A DNA stretch of 64,000 nt from Micromonospora sp. WMMD1120 (GCF_029626235.1 NZ_JARUBO010000005.1:3814501-3878500); one strand, 5' to 3'; counted from the first letter of the stretch, positions 37,807 to 47,238 are shown. The notes: a model not told the origin generated them from the sequence alone. Made by a program: numbers and translations.

Positions 37807-38035
37807 GGCGCGCATCCTGTGGTGGGGATGATCGCCCCGCGACGGCCCGCGCCCGCGTGGGCCGTTGCGGCTGTCTGGGTCACTGGTTCGCCGTACTGAA
37901 CCGGTTGCGACGGCAAACCCATCGCCCTACGCTGATGCCTGCGCCGAGAGTCGGGCGCGGCTGCCGGGCTGCAGCCGCCTTCCCCTGTCACGTCCCACCC
38001 CTGTCGGGCACCGGGGGTCCCCCCTGAGGAAGGCC

Positions 38036-39382
38036 ATGAAGACTCGACTCTCCGTCGCCGGCGCGGCAGTGTTGGCGATGCTCGTCGCCGCGCTGACGTT
38101 CGGCCAGCCGGCGCAGGCCGCGGCCGGTTTCTCCGTCGCCAACGGCAAGCTGTACGACGCCAACGGCGCCGAATTCGTGATGCGCGGCGTCAACCACGCG
38201 CACACCTGGTACCCGCAGCAGACCAGCTCGTTCGCCGACGTGAAGGCGCTCGGCGCGAACACCGTGCGTGTGGTGCTCTCCAGCGGCGACCGGTGGACCC
38301 GCAACACCAACGCCGACGTCGCCAACGTCATCTCGCTGTGCCGGGCCAACCGGCTGATCTGTGTGCTGGAGGTGCACGACACCACCGGGTACGGCGAGCA
38401 GAGCGGGGCGATCACCCTCGCCCGCGCCGTCGACTACTGGCTCAGCATCGCCGACGTCCTCACCGGCCAGGAGCCGTACGTCATCGTCAACATCGGCAAC
38501 GAGCCGTACGGCAACCAGAACTACGCCTCGTGGGCCACCGACAACGCCGCCGCGATCAAGCGCCTGCGCGCCGGCGGGCTGACCCACACGATCATGGTGG
38601 ACGCGCCGAACTGGGGCCAGGACTGGTCGTTCACCATGCGCGACAACGCCGCGTCGGTCTTCGCCGCGGACCCGGCGCGCAACACCGTCTTCTCCGTCCA
38701 CATGTACGGGGTGTTCGACACCGCCGCGGAGATCAGCGACTACCTGGGCCGGTTCCGCGCCGCCGGGCTGCCCATAGTGGTCGGCGAGTTCGGCTTCAAC
38801 CACTCCGACGGGGACCCGGACGAGGACGCCATTCTCGCGTACAGCCAGGCCAACGGGATCGGCTGGCTGGGCTGGTCGTGGAGTGGTAACGGCGGCGGCG
38901 TCGAATACCTCGACCTGGCCACCAACTTCAACCCGGCCAACCTGACCACCTGGGGGCAGCGGCTGTTCAACGGGGTCAACGGCATCCGGCAGACCGCCCG
39001 GGAGGCCAGCGTCTTCGGCGGCACCCCGCCGCCGACCACGCCCCCGCCCACCACGCCTCCACCGACGACGCCCCCGCCCGCCGGTGGGTGTACGGCGACG
39101 TACACGGTGACCAACCAGTGGCAGGGCGGCTTCCAGGGCGAGGTACGGGTGACCGCCGGCGCCAGCGCGATCACGGGCTGGACCACCCGGTGGACCTTCG
39201 CCAACGGCCAGAGCGTCACCCAGTCCTGGAACACCGCGCTGACCAGCAGCGGAGCCACGGTGACCGCGCGCAACGTGGGGCACAACGGCCGACTCGCGGC
39301 CGGCGCCAGCGCCAGCTTCGGCTTCCTCGGTAGCTGGACCGGCAGCAACACCACACCGCAGGTGAGCTGCACCGCCAGTTGA
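38036..39382 (+). CDS. Secreted GH5 endo-beta-mannanase with CBM2
   Basis: 448 residues. The signal peptide ends in QPAQA near residue 28. The GH5 catalytic domain (about 30-320) has acid/base E156 in NIGNEPYGN and nucleophile E251 in VVGEFGF. The stretch MRGVNHAHTWY with LICVLEVHDTTGYGE is characteristic of the actinomycete mannanases (GH5_8) more than of cellulases. A PPPTT repeat linker follows, then a CBM2 (about 352-448) with paired Cys and the surface Trp residues that bind cellulose or mannan fibres. AGGAAGG precedes the ATG. Control by the operator at 37791 is likely; no LacI gene is in the window. Confidence 0.92.
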   Translation: MKTRLSVAGAAVLAMLVAALTFGQPAQAAAGFSVANGKLYDANGAEFVMRGVNHAHTWYPQQTSSFADVKALGANTVRVVLSSGDRWTRNTNADVANVISLCRANRLICVLEVHDTTGYGEQSGAITLARAVDYWLSIADVLTGQEPYVIVNIGNEPYGNQNYASWATDNAAAIKRLRAGGLTHTIMVDAPNWGQDWSFTMRDNAASVFAADPARNTVFSVHMYGVFDTAAEISDYLGRFRAAGLPIVVGEFGFNHSDGDPDEDAILAYSQANGIGWLGWSWSGNGGGVEYLDLATNFNPANLTTWGQRLFNGVNGIRQTAREASVFGGTPPPTTPPPTTPPPTTPPPAGGCTATYTVTNQWQGGFQGEVRVTAGASAITGWTTRWTFANGQSVTQSWNTALTSSGATVTARNVGHNGRLAAGASASFGFLGSWTGSNTTPQVSCTAS

Positions 39383-39394
39383 CCATCAGACCGG

Positions 39395-39421
39395 TGGCCG
39401 GGTCCGATCCGGGCCCGGCCA
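39395..39421. terminator. Hairpin after the mannanase gene
   Basis: An 8-bp stem TGGCCGGG/CCCGGCCA with an 11-base loop between two convergent genes. Confidence 0.5.
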
Positions 39422-39437
39422 ACGGCATCCGTCAGGG

Positions 39438-39758
39438 TCAGTGCTCCCCGGTCAGGTTCACGATGACCACCCCGGCGATGATCAGAGCGATGCCGGTGAG
39501 CTTGACCGGGCCCACCGACTCGCCGAGGAACACCGCCCCGATCGCGACGATCGTCGCGGTGCCCAGGCCCGACCAGAGGGCGTACGCGACGCCCACCGGT
39601 ATCTCCCGGACGGCCTGGGCCAGCAGGAGGAACGCCAGCGCGTACCCGGTCAGGCAGCCCAGCGTCGGCCAGAGGCGGGTGAAGCCGGCGGTGCTCTTGA
39701 TCAGGCTGGTCGCCAACACCTCGGCGAGGATGGCGATCCCCAGCAGCACGTACGCCAT
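39438..39758 (-). CDS. SMR-family multidrug/cation transporter
   Basis: 106 residues and four membrane helices, the standard size. Helix 1 carries the essential Glu13 (ILAEVLATSLIKS), and helix 3 has the VGVAYALWSGLG motif of the QacE/EmrE branch rather than of the Gdx/SugE guanidinium exporters. A proton-coupled exporter of quaternary ammonium compounds or other cations. Single gene. Confidence 0.92.
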   Translation of the reverse strand: MAYVLLGIAILAEVLATSLIKSTAGFTRLWPTLGCLTGYALAFLLLAQAVREIPVGVAYALWSGLGTATIVAIGAVFLGESVGPVKLTGIALIIAGVVIVNLTGEH

Positions 39759-39930
39759 AGGTGTCGCGCCATCCTTCCTGGTCGGTGACATCGTCCGCGC
39801 CCAGGCTAGTGCCGTCGGAAGCCGGCCGGCGCTCACCGCCGCCGACTCCGCCAAGAGGCTGGCAGGGCAGATCTGGGACAGTTCCCGCCCGCGCACCGGC
39901 ACGTGTCCACGAAGGACAGTGCGTGCGGCG

Positions 39931-41190
39931 TCAGCCGGGGCCTGATCCGGCGGCGAGGCGGGCCGCCCGCATGGTGAGGTAGAGCTGTTCCGGACGGCTG
40001 CTCGTCCGCGCGGCGGCGTCCCGGTAGTCGACGATCGCCCGCGCCCGGTCGCCGGCCATCTCGTGCAGGTGGGCGCGAGCGGCGGCGAGCCGGTGCTGGC
40101 CGGCCAGTCGTGGGTCGTCGGCGAGCGCGTCGAGGGCGGCCAGTCCGGCGGCCGGCCCGTGCACCATGGCGGTCGCGACGGCCCGGTTGAGGGCCACCAC
40201 CGGAGTGCCGGCCAGGCGTTCCAGCACCTCGTAGAGCGCCAGGATCTGCGGCCAGTCGGTCTGCTCGGTGTTCGGCGCCTCGTCGTGCAGCGCGGCGATG
40301 GCGGCCTGCACCTGGTACGGGCCGACCGGTCCGCGCGGGAGCGCCCGGGTGACGAGGGCGACGCCCTCGTCGATCGCCGCCGCGTCCCAGCGGCTCCGGT
40401 CCTGGTCGGCCAGCGAGATCAGCTCACCGGACGGCCCGGTCCGCGCCGGCCCGCGTGCCTCGGTGAGCAGCATCAGCGCCAGCAGACCCGCCGACTCGCT
40501 GTCGTCGGGCAGCATCGTGTGCAGCGCACGGGTCAACCGGATGGCCTCCGCCGCGAGGTCGACCCGGCGCAGGTCCGGGCCGGTGGTGCTGGTGTGCCCC
40601 TCGGTGAAGACCAGGTAGAGCACCTGGCGGACGGCCGCCAACCGTTCGGCGCGCTCCGCCGGCTCGGGCATCCGGAACGGCAGCCCGGAGGTCGTGATGC
40701 GGTGCTTGGCGCGGCTGATCCGCTGCGCCATTGTCGCCTCCGGCACCAGGAACGCGCGGGCGATCTCGGCGGTGCTCAGGCCACCGACGGCGCGCAGGGT
40801 CAGCGCGACCGCCGACGCCGGGGCGAGCGCCGGGTGGCAGCAGAGGAAGAGCAGCACCAGTGTGTCGTCCCGCTCGGCGGTCAGCTCCTCGTCCGCCGGG
40901 GAGGCGTACCGCCGGTCGTCCGGGTCCTGCCGGGCGACCAGGTCCTCGCGGCGGCGGCGGGCCTGCTCGCCGCGGACCAGTTCGATCATCCGGCGGTAGC
41001 CGACCTGGATCAGCCAACCCCGCGGGTTCGCCGGCAGTCCCTCGGTCGGCCACTGCGTGGCGGCGGCGAGCAGCGCCTCCTGTACGGCGTCCTCGGCGGT
41101 GGCGAAGTCGCCGAAGCGGCGGGTGAGCACGCCGAGGACCTGCGGCGCCAGATCGCGCAGCAGGTCCTCGACGTGGGTGTCGACGGTCAG
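39931..41190 (-). CDS. ECF42-like RNA polymerase sigma factor with C-terminal TPR-like extension
   Basis: 419 residues if translation starts at CTG 41190. Sigma region 2 contains GDFATAEDAVQEALLAA, region 4 contains GLSTAEIARAFLVPEATMAQRISRAK (two stretches), and a long helical domain (SnoaL-free, TPR-like) fills residues 200-419. The ECF42 group is known to pair with DGPF/YCII proteins, and one is located immediately upstream. A start at GTG 41130 would cut off the first helix of region 2. The only codons after the upstream in-frame stop are GGG then CTG, and AGGAGG lies eight bases before this CTG. The annotated start is therefore non-canonical but well supported. Confidence 0.82.
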   Translation of the reverse strand: MTVDTHVEDLLRDLAPQVLGVLTRRFGDFATAEDAVQEALLAAATQWPTEGLPANPRGWLIQVGYRRMIELVRGEQARRRREDLVARQDPDDRRYASPADEELTAERDDTLVLLFLCCHPALAPASAVALTLRAVGGLSTAEIARAFLVPEATMAQRISRAKHRITTSGLPFRMPEPAERAERLAAVRQVLYLVFTEGHTSTTGPDLRRVDLAAEAIRLTRALHTMLPDDSESAGLLALMLLTEARGPARTGPSGELISLADQDRSRWDAAAIDEGVALVTRALPRGPVGPYQVQAAIAALHDEAPNTEQTDWPQILALYEVLERLAGTPVVALNRAVATAMVHGPAAGLAALDALADDPRLAGQHRLAAARAHLHEMAGDRARAIVDYRDAAARTSSRPEQLYLTMRAARLAAGSGPG

Positions 41191-41193
41191 CCC

Positions 41194-41595
41194 TCACACC
41201 TCCTGCGGCGGGGCGGACATCACCGGGTGCACCTCGATCGGCATGTTCAGCGGCCGACCACCCGGGCCGGGCGCCGTGGAGATGTACGCGGCCAGCTCCA
41301 CCGCCCGCTCCGGGCTCGCGCAGTCCACGACCCAGAAGCCGGCCAGGAACTCCTTCGTCTCGGCGAACGGCCCCTCGGTCACCACCGGCGCCCCGCCGTC
41401 CCCGGCGCGGACGATCCGGGCCTGCTGCGGACCGCCGAGGCCCTGCCCGTCGACCCACTCACCGGCGGCGGTCAGCTTGTCGTTGACCTCGCCCATGAAG
41501 GCGATGTGCGCCCGGATCTCCTCCGGGGTCCAGGTGTCGATGCTCGGGAAGTCGGTCCCGGCGGCGCTGAACTGCATCAGCAGCATGTACTTCAT
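41194..41595 (-). CDS. YCII/DGPF-family protein
   Basis: 133 residues. The start MKYMLLMQF and the signature EGPFAETKEFLAGFWVVDC define the DGPF branch of the YCII superfamily. The pairing with ECF42-type sigma factors is conserved in actinomycetes, and the protein is thought to act in that signalling system, perhaps as an enzyme or regulator. ATG 41595 follows GAGGAG. It ends three bases before the sigma factor's probable CTG start. Confidence 0.9.
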   Translation of the reverse strand: MKYMLLMQFSAAGTDFPSIDTWTPEEIRAHIAFMGEVNDKLTAAGEWVDGQGLGGPQQARIVRAGDGGAPVVTEGPFAETKEFLAGFWVVDCASPERAVELAAYISTAPGPGGRPLNMPIEVHPVMSAPPQEV

Positions 41596-41691
41596 CGTCG
41601 TACTCCTCACGACCGCGCACCCGTCGTCGGTGCTCTCACACTGAGGTAGAAGCCAGCGACACCGTTCTCGACACTCCGCGCACAGAAATTT

Positions 41692-43827
41692 CTAGCCGGC
41701 CTCGTCCACCTCGAGCACCAGGCTCTGCTCCGGGTGCAGGGAGGGTATCTGCACGCCCACCCGGGCCAGCGCGGCCCCGCTCACCGTGACACCTTCGGCC
41801 AGCCAGGCAGGCCCGGACAGGTCGATGGCCGCCGGGGCCGGCACGTCCGGGACCGGCCGGACCCGGTACCGCCGGGCCGGGTCCAGGCCGGGCAGCCGCA
41901 CCGCGCCGGGCACCTGCGTCACCGACGTGGTCAGGCGCGCCACCGCGTACACCGCTCGGGTCTGGTCGGTCGCGACCACGCCGTGCGCCCAGACGGCCGG
42001 GTCCGGGTGGTCGACCCGGACCACCCGGCCGGCGTGCAGCAGCGGGCGCAGCCGTTTGTGCAGCGCCACCCAGGCGGCCAGCTCGGCCTGCTCGGCGGCG
42101 CTGATCGAGGCGATGTCCCACTCGATGCCGTGGTGGCCGAAGAGCGCTGTCGCGGCCCGGAACCCCAGATCGTGTACGCGTCTGGTGGTGTGCGAGCGCT
42201 CCGGGCCGATGTGCGTGCCGATCAGCTCCGGCGGCAGCAGCAACCCCGTCCACCGCTGGATGCCGAGCCGTTCCAGGGCGTCGTTGCAGTCGCTGGCCCA
42301 GACCCGGTCGGTACGGGCCAGGATGGCCAGGTCCACCCGCGCGCCGCCGGACGAGCAGCTCTCGATCTCCACGCCCGGGTGACGCCGGCGCAGCTCGTCG
42401 AGGAGCCGGTAGACGGCGAGGGTCTGCCCGTGCACCCCGGGCCGGCCGTGGTGCCCCGCCTCGGTGAGGTCCCGGTTCTGGTCCCACTTGAGATACCTGA
42501 TCCCGGGGTGGGCGCTGAGCAGCGTGTCGAGTCGTTCCCACACGTAGTCGTACGCCTCGGGGCGGCCCAGGTCGAGCGCCTGCTGGTGACGCCAGGCCGG
42601 TGGCAGACGCCCCGGCACGGCCAGCACCCAGTCGGGGTGCGCGCGGAACAGGTCCGAGTCGGGGTTGACCATCTCCGGCTCGACCCAGAGCCCGAACTCC
42701 AGGCCCCGGCCGGTCACGTGTTCGATCAGCGGTAGCAGGCCGTCGGGCCAGACGGTCTCGTCGACGTACCAGTCACCGAGCCCGGCGGTGTCGTCGCGCC
42801 GGCCGCGGAACCAGCCGTCGTCGAGCACGAACCGCTCCACACCGATCCGCGCGGCCCGGTCGGCGAGCGCCCGCAGGCGGTCCAGGTCGTGGTCGAAGTA
42901 CACCGCCTCCCAGACGTTGAGGGTCACCGGTCGGGGGGAGCGCGGGTGCCCGGGACGGGCCCGCAGGTGGGTGTGCAGCACGTCGCTGAGCCCGTCCAGC
43001 CCGGCGTCGGACCAGACCGCGTAGAGCACTGGAGTGTCGTACGACTCGCCGGGGGCGAGCCGGATCTCCCCGGGAGCCAGTAGCTCCCCACCACCGAGGG
43101 TCGACTCCCCGGTGGGCCGGCGCTCGGCGACGGTGACGTGGTTCCCGCTCCACGCGGTGTGCACCGCCCAGACCTCACCGTGGCCGAAACCGAACCCGGC
43201 GGTGCCGGCCACCAGCAGCAGCGGGGCGTCGTGCCCGGTCCGGCCGTGTCGCCCCTCGCGGACCCAGGCGCCGTGCTGCCACCGGTGCCGCTGCGGCGAG
43301 CGTTCGCGGCACCACCGGCCGGTCAGGTCGAGCAGTTCGGTGGCGACCGCTGGGACCGGCAGCACCGGCGTCAGCTCCCGCACCTCGTACGCGCGGTCGC
43401 CGTCGTTGCGCAGCCGGTGCCGCAGGGTCAGCAGGCCGTACGGGTCGAGGGTGAGTTCGATGGTCAGTCCGAGGCCGGCGGCCGGGTCCGACGCCCGTAC
43501 CGTCACCCGGGCCGGCCCCTCGGCGGGCTGGTCGACGTCGAGACCGTCCAGCCGGAACGCGGTGGACCAGTCGGCGCCATCCCGGTGCCCGGCCAGCCCC
43601 GGTCGACCGCTCCAACCGGCGCTCGCCTCGGGCAGCAGGGACAGCACTGTCGGCGCGTCGAAGCTGCTGGGCACCACCGGTGGCACCGTGGCGCGGGTGA
43701 GCTGGCGCAGGCCCTCGTCGTCGAGGTCGCCGACGTCGCCGCCCCAGTGCACGACCCGGGGCAGCCCCGGGCCGCGCGCGTCGAGCACCAGGCTGGTCCG
43801 CGCGCGGCGCAGGTGCAGGATCGTCAT
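41692..43827 (-). CDS. GH36 alpha-galactosidase
   Basis: 711 residues, cytoplasmic, cleaving terminal alpha-galactosyl residues from raffinose-type sugars or galactomannan oligosaccharides. The GH36 barrel shows FVLDDGWF, LWVEPEMVN, the nucleophile Asp in YLKWDQNRDL and the acid/base region SSGGARVD with WASDCNDALERL. The N-terminal beta-supersandwich and the C-terminal beta-domain are of normal size. The ATG overlaps the stop of the upstream permease gene as ATGA, which ties it to the importer operon. Confidence 0.95.
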   Translation of the reverse strand: MTILHLRRARTSLVLDARGPGLPRVVHWGGDVGDLDDEGLRQLTRATVPPVVPSSFDAPTVLSLLPEASAGWSGRPGLAGHRDGADWSTAFRLDGLDVDQPAEGPARVTVRASDPAAGLGLTIELTLDPYGLLTLRHRLRNDGDRAYEVRELTPVLPVPAVATELLDLTGRWCRERSPQRHRWQHGAWVREGRHGRTGHDAPLLLVAGTAGFGFGHGEVWAVHTAWSGNHVTVAERRPTGESTLGGGELLAPGEIRLAPGESYDTPVLYAVWSDAGLDGLSDVLHTHLRARPGHPRSPRPVTLNVWEAVYFDHDLDRLRALADRAARIGVERFVLDDGWFRGRRDDTAGLGDWYVDETVWPDGLLPLIEHVTGRGLEFGLWVEPEMVNPDSDLFRAHPDWVLAVPGRLPPAWRHQQALDLGRPEAYDYVWERLDTLLSAHPGIRYLKWDQNRDLTEAGHHGRPGVHGQTLAVYRLLDELRRRHPGVEIESCSSGGARVDLAILARTDRVWASDCNDALERLGIQRWTGLLLPPELIGTHIGPERSHTTRRVHDLGFRAATALFGHHGIEWDIASISAAEQAELAAWVALHKRLRPLLHAGRVVRVDHPDPAVWAHGVVATDQTRAVYAVARLTTSVTQVPGAVRLPGLDPARRYRVRPVPDVPAPAAIDLSGPAWLAEGVTVSGAALARVGVQIPSLHPEQSLVLEVDEAG

Positions 43828-44705
43828 CCTTTGGAGGCTCCCAGGGTCAGGCCCCGAACGAAGTGCCGCTGGAGCATAAAGAAGATCACCAGGGTGGGGA
43901 TCGCGACGAGGACGCTGCCCGCCGAGACCAGGTTGTTGTCGGTGAAGAACTCGCCGCGCAGGTTGTTGAGTGAGCTGGTCACCGGGAACTTGTCGCCGGT
44001 GCGCATGAGGACGGTGGCCCAGAAGAACTCGTTGTAGATCCAGGTCACCTCCAGGGTCGCCAGCGCGGCCAGGGCCGGCCGGCACAGCGGCATGGTGACC
44101 TGCCAGTACTGCCGCCAGACGCTCGCCCCGTCGACCATCGCGGCCTCGTACAGGTCGCTCGGCAGCGCCTTCATGTAGTTGCTCAGCACGAAGACGCAGA
44201 AGCCACACTGGAAGGCCACGTTGATCAGGATCAGCCCCCAGTAGCTGTCGTAGAGCAGCTCGGAGTCGCTCAGGAACTCCGGCAACGGCACCTGCGTGAA
44301 CAGTCGGAACAGCGGGATGAGCAGCGCCTGCTGGGGGAGCAGGTTGGCGGCGGTGAACACCCCGAGCAGCACGAGGTTGAGCTTCCAACCGAACCGGGCG
44401 ATGACGAACGCCACGCAGGAGGCGAGGAAGAGGGTGAGCAGCACGGCCGGAACGGTGATGTAGACCGAGTTGAGGAAGTGCTGGCCGAACTCCGCCGTCC
44501 GCCAGGCGGTGACGTAGTTGTCGATCGTCCAGCCGCCGAAGGAGACGTACCCGTTGGCGGCGGTGTAGTCGTACGAGCGGAACGACGTCAGGATCGCCCA
44601 GCCGATCGGGAAGAGCCAGGCCAGCGAGATGACGATGAGGAAGCCGTGCAGCACCATCCGTGCCGGGGTCACTGTGCGGCGGCGGGCCGCGGCGTCGACG
44701 CTCAT
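43824..44705 (-). CDS. Sugar ABC transporter permease (MalG type)
   Basis: 293 residues with six transmembrane helices. The EAA loop that contacts the ATPase reads EAAMVDGASVWRQYWQVTMP. Member of the CUT1 importer family. Overlaps its neighbours on both sides by four bases. No ATPase gene is in this operon, so it probably uses a shared MsiK-type ATPase encoded elsewhere, as is common for actinomycete CUT1 importers. Confidence 0.93.
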   Translation of the reverse strand: MSVDAAARRRTVTPARMVLHGFLIVISLAWLFPIGWAILTSFRSYDYTAANGYVSFGGWTIDNYVTAWRTAEFGQHFLNSVYITVPAVLLTLFLASCVAFVIARFGWKLNLVLLGVFTAANLLPQQALLIPLFRLFTQVPLPEFLSDSELLYDSYWGLILINVAFQCGFCVFVLSNYMKALPSDLYEAAMVDGASVWRQYWQVTMPLCRPALAALATLEVTWIYNEFFWATVLMRTGDKFPVTSSLNNLRGEFFTDNNLVSAGSVLVAIPTLVIFFMLQRHFVRGLTLGASKG

Positions 44706-45658
44706 TCGCGGTTCTCCCTCATCACTGTCGCCAGGTAGATGGTGATGAAGACGAGCGAGACGACCAGCATGATCGTCGCGAGTGCCGAGCCGAAGCCGAT
44801 CCGGCTCGCCTCGCCCACCACGTTCTGGGTGACCAGCGCGGAGATCAGCTCCAAGCCGTTGCGGCCCTTGTTGACCACCCAGACCAGGTCGAACGCGCGC
44901 AGCGACTCGATCACGGTCACCACCAGCACGATGATGTTGATCGGCCGCAGCACCGGGAACACCACCCGGAAGAAGGTGCGGCTCTCCGACGCGCCGTCGA
45001 CCGCCGCGGCCTCGCGCAGCGACGGGTCCACGCCCTTCAGGCCGGCGAGGTAGAGCAGCATGATGTAGCCGACGTGCCGCCAGCCGGAGGCGACCAGGAC
45101 CGCCCAGATGTTGACGTTCGAGTCGCCGTACCAGTCGACGTTGCTGCCGAAGACGGCGTTGATCAGTCCTTGGTCGCGCGAGTAGAGCAGTTGCCAGACG
45201 AAGCCGATCAGCGCCAGCGAGAGCACCACCGGCAGGTAGAGCGCGGTCTGGTAGAAGCGGCTGCCGCGCAGCTCCTTGTCGAGCAGGACGGCCAGGAACA
45301 TGCCGAACGGGGTGGCGACCACGAACAACGCCGCCAGCCAGAGCAGGTTGTGCTGGATGGCCGGCACGAACGGCGGGTAGATGTTGACCACGTCGCTGTA
45401 GTTGCGTCCGCCGACGAACTCGATCTCGTTGAGTGGGCCGATGCCGTCCCAGTTGGTGCCGGAGAGCAGCACGGTGGCCGCCGCCGGCAGCCAGACGAAC
45501 CCGGTGACGAGCAGCAGCGGGACGAGCACCATCAGCGTGATGACCACGCGGTCGGTACGGGACAGGAGCCGTAGCCGTCGGCGGCGGCCACCGGTGGAGG
45601 TGGTCGTCGCCGGCGGCGGCACGGCGCGATCCGCTTGGATCAGGGGCAGGTCGGACAC
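44702..45658 (-). CDS. Sugar ABC transporter permease (MalF type)
   Basis: 318 residues, six helices after a 35-residue cytoplasmic start. The EAA loop reads REAAAVDGASESRTFFRVVFP. GTG 45658 follows GGGGGAGGAC. It pairs with the MalG-type subunit, whose ATG overlaps its stop. Confidence 0.93.
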   Translation of the reverse strand: MSDLPLIQADRAVPPPATTTSTGGRRRRLRLLSRTDRVVITLMVLVPLLLVTGFVWLPAAATVLLSGTNWDGIGPLNEIEFVGGRNYSDVVNIYPPFVPAIQHNLLWLAALFVVATPFGMFLAVLLDKELRGSRFYQTALYLPVVLSLALIGFVWQLLYSRDQGLINAVFGSNVDWYGDSNVNIWAVLVASGWRHVGYIMLLYLAGLKGVDPSLREAAAVDGASESRTFFRVVFPVLRPINIIVLVVTVIESLRAFDLVWVVNKGRNGLELISALVTQNVVGEASRIGFGSALATIMLVVSLVFITIYLATVMRENRE

Positions 45659-45679
45659 GATGTCCTCCCCCTTCCGCCG

Positions 45680-47008
45680 TCAGTCAGTGAAGATCGACTT
45701 CTTCTGGTTCTCGATGGACGTGGTGAGCCCGCCGATGTCCTTCGGGTCCTTGATGAACTGCTGGAGCGCCGGGATGATCACCGTCGAGGCGAAGTCCGGC
45801 CGGGTGTCCCGGTCGAGGAACTGGGCGATCTCGGTGGCCGACCCGACCAGTTCGGCGGCCTTTTTCTGCAGGGCCGTGTAGCCGCCGACGTTCGCGCCGC
45901 TGTTGGCGACGAGGACGGCTGGGTCGTTCTTCAGCGTGATGTCGGCGGACTCCTTGCCGCCGAGGTATTCGAGCAGCTTGCGCGCGTTGTCCTCGTTCTT
46001 GGGCTTGCGGGCCATCATGTAGCCGTCGATCGGAGCGTCCAACGCCTTGGCGCCGATCGCCGGGTCGATCTCCGGGAACGTGAAGAAGTCGAGGTCGTCC
46101 TGCTCCTCGTTGCTGAACTGCTGACCGACGAAGAGGCCGAGCAGGTACATCCCGCTCTTCTTCTGCTGCAACGACTGGGCGGCCTCCTGCCAGGTGCGCC
46201 CGAGCGCGTCCGGCTGGTGCAGGGGGAGCAGGCCGGCCCAGGTGTCGAAGACCTTCCTGACCTTGTCGGAGGTCCACGCCTCCTTTCCGGCCATCAGGTC
46301 GACGTGGAACTGGTAGCCGTTGATCCGCAGGTTGAGGATGTCGAAGGTGCCCATCGCCGGCCAACCGTCCTTGTCGGCGAAGGCGATCGGGGTCAGGCCG
46401 TCCTTCTTCATCTGCGCGCCGAGGGCGGTGAAGTCGCTGAGGGTCTTCGGCACCTGGTAGCCGTACTGCTGCCAGACCGACTTGCGGTAGAAGACCGCCC
46501 ACGGGTAGTACGTCGCCGGGACGAAGTACTGCTTGCCGTCGTCCCCCGTGGACGCCTTCTTGAAGGCGTCGGAGAAGCCGGAGAGCTTGCCCCACACGTC
46601 GCTGATGTCACCGGTCAGGCCCTTCGCGGCGAAGAAGCGCATCCGGTAGCCGGCGAACCAGGTGAACACGTCGTCCGGCTTGCCCTGCAGGTAGTTGTTG
46701 ATGTTCTCCTGGAACGTGTTGTGGTCGACGGTGTTCACCGCGACCTGGACGCCGGAGGCGGTCTTGAACCCGTCGGTGACCTTGGCCAGGACGTCCTTCG
46801 GCTTCGGGTCGGACTGGTTCGAGCCCAGCGAGACGTCTGTGCTGGACCCGCCGGAGCCGGAGTCGTCGCCGCAGCCGGCGAGCATGCCGGTGCCGAGCAA
46901 CGCGCCGGTGCCGGCCGCGCCGGCCAGCAGCGCGCGCCGGTTGATGCCGGCGACCGAGGGCGGTACGAGTCGAGCCAGGTACTCGGCTTGGGATCGGGGA
47001 CGGGACAT
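45680..47008 (-). CDS. Sugar-binding lipoprotein of ABC importer, Tat-exported
   Basis: 442 residues. The N-terminus combines a twin-arginine motif (NRRALLAG, R24-R25) with a lipobox (LAGC, Cys46), so it is exported folded and then lipidated. A Gly/Ser linker leads into a type I extracellular binding fold rich in Trp and Tyr, as expected for oligosaccharide binders. AGGAGGCACC precedes ATG 47008. First gene of the importer and alpha-galactosidase operon, so the ligand is likely an alpha-galactoside or galactomannan oligomer. Confidence 0.93.
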   Translation of the reverse strand: MSRPRSQAEYLARLVPPSVAGINRRALLAGAAGTGALLGTGMLAGCGDDSGSGGSSTDVSLGSNQSDPKPKDVLAKVTDGFKTASGVQVAVNTVDHNTFQENINNYLQGKPDDVFTWFAGYRMRFFAAKGLTGDISDVWGKLSGFSDAFKKASTGDDGKQYFVPATYYPWAVFYRKSVWQQYGYQVPKTLSDFTALGAQMKKDGLTPIAFADKDGWPAMGTFDILNLRINGYQFHVDLMAGKEAWTSDKVRKVFDTWAGLLPLHQPDALGRTWQEAAQSLQQKKSGMYLLGLFVGQQFSNEEQDDLDFFTFPEIDPAIGAKALDAPIDGYMMARKPKNEDNARKLLEYLGGKESADITLKNDPAVLVANSGANVGGYTALQKKAAELVGSATEIAQFLDRDTRPDFASTVIIPALQQFIKDPKDIGGLTTSIENQKKSIFTD

Positions 47009-47115
47009 CGGTGCCTCCTGTTGATGAAGAGGTGCTAGACCCAACGGTCATCAGGGGTGGTGAAGGCAGGTCCGGCGTCGTGATCACACAAAGATCCACC
47101 GAGAATCCACATTGG

Positions 47116-47127
47116 CGAACACGAACG
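47116..47127. promoter_or_regulatory. Direct-repeat candidate site for the DeoR regulator
   Basis: CGAACACGAACG contains two GAAC units (GTTCGTGTTCG on the other strand), similar in type to the short direct repeats bound by DeoR/GlpR regulators. It falls just after the predicted start of the importer operon's transcript. Confidence 0.35.
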
Positions 47128-47141
47128 GCCATTGGGGCCTC

Positions 47142-47169
47142 AAGCTACCTGCCCGTCGGGCGCTGTCAA
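47142..47169 (-). promoter_or_regulatory. Promoter of the sugar importer operon
   Basis: On the minus strand: TTGACA (47169-47164), a 16-base spacer, TAGCTT (47147-47142). The transcript would start at about 47135, giving a leader of about 125 bases. Confidence 0.5.
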
Positions 47170-47238
47170 TAGGGCAGTTCGCCTCCGCTGACCCAGTCGT
47201 GATACGGCTGTTACCCGACAGGAGGCAAAAGAAGATCA

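Noticed and set aside
37653..38027. 124-residue plus-strand frame before the mannanase
   Set aside because: It covers the promoter and operator, has no ribosome site and no recognisable domain.
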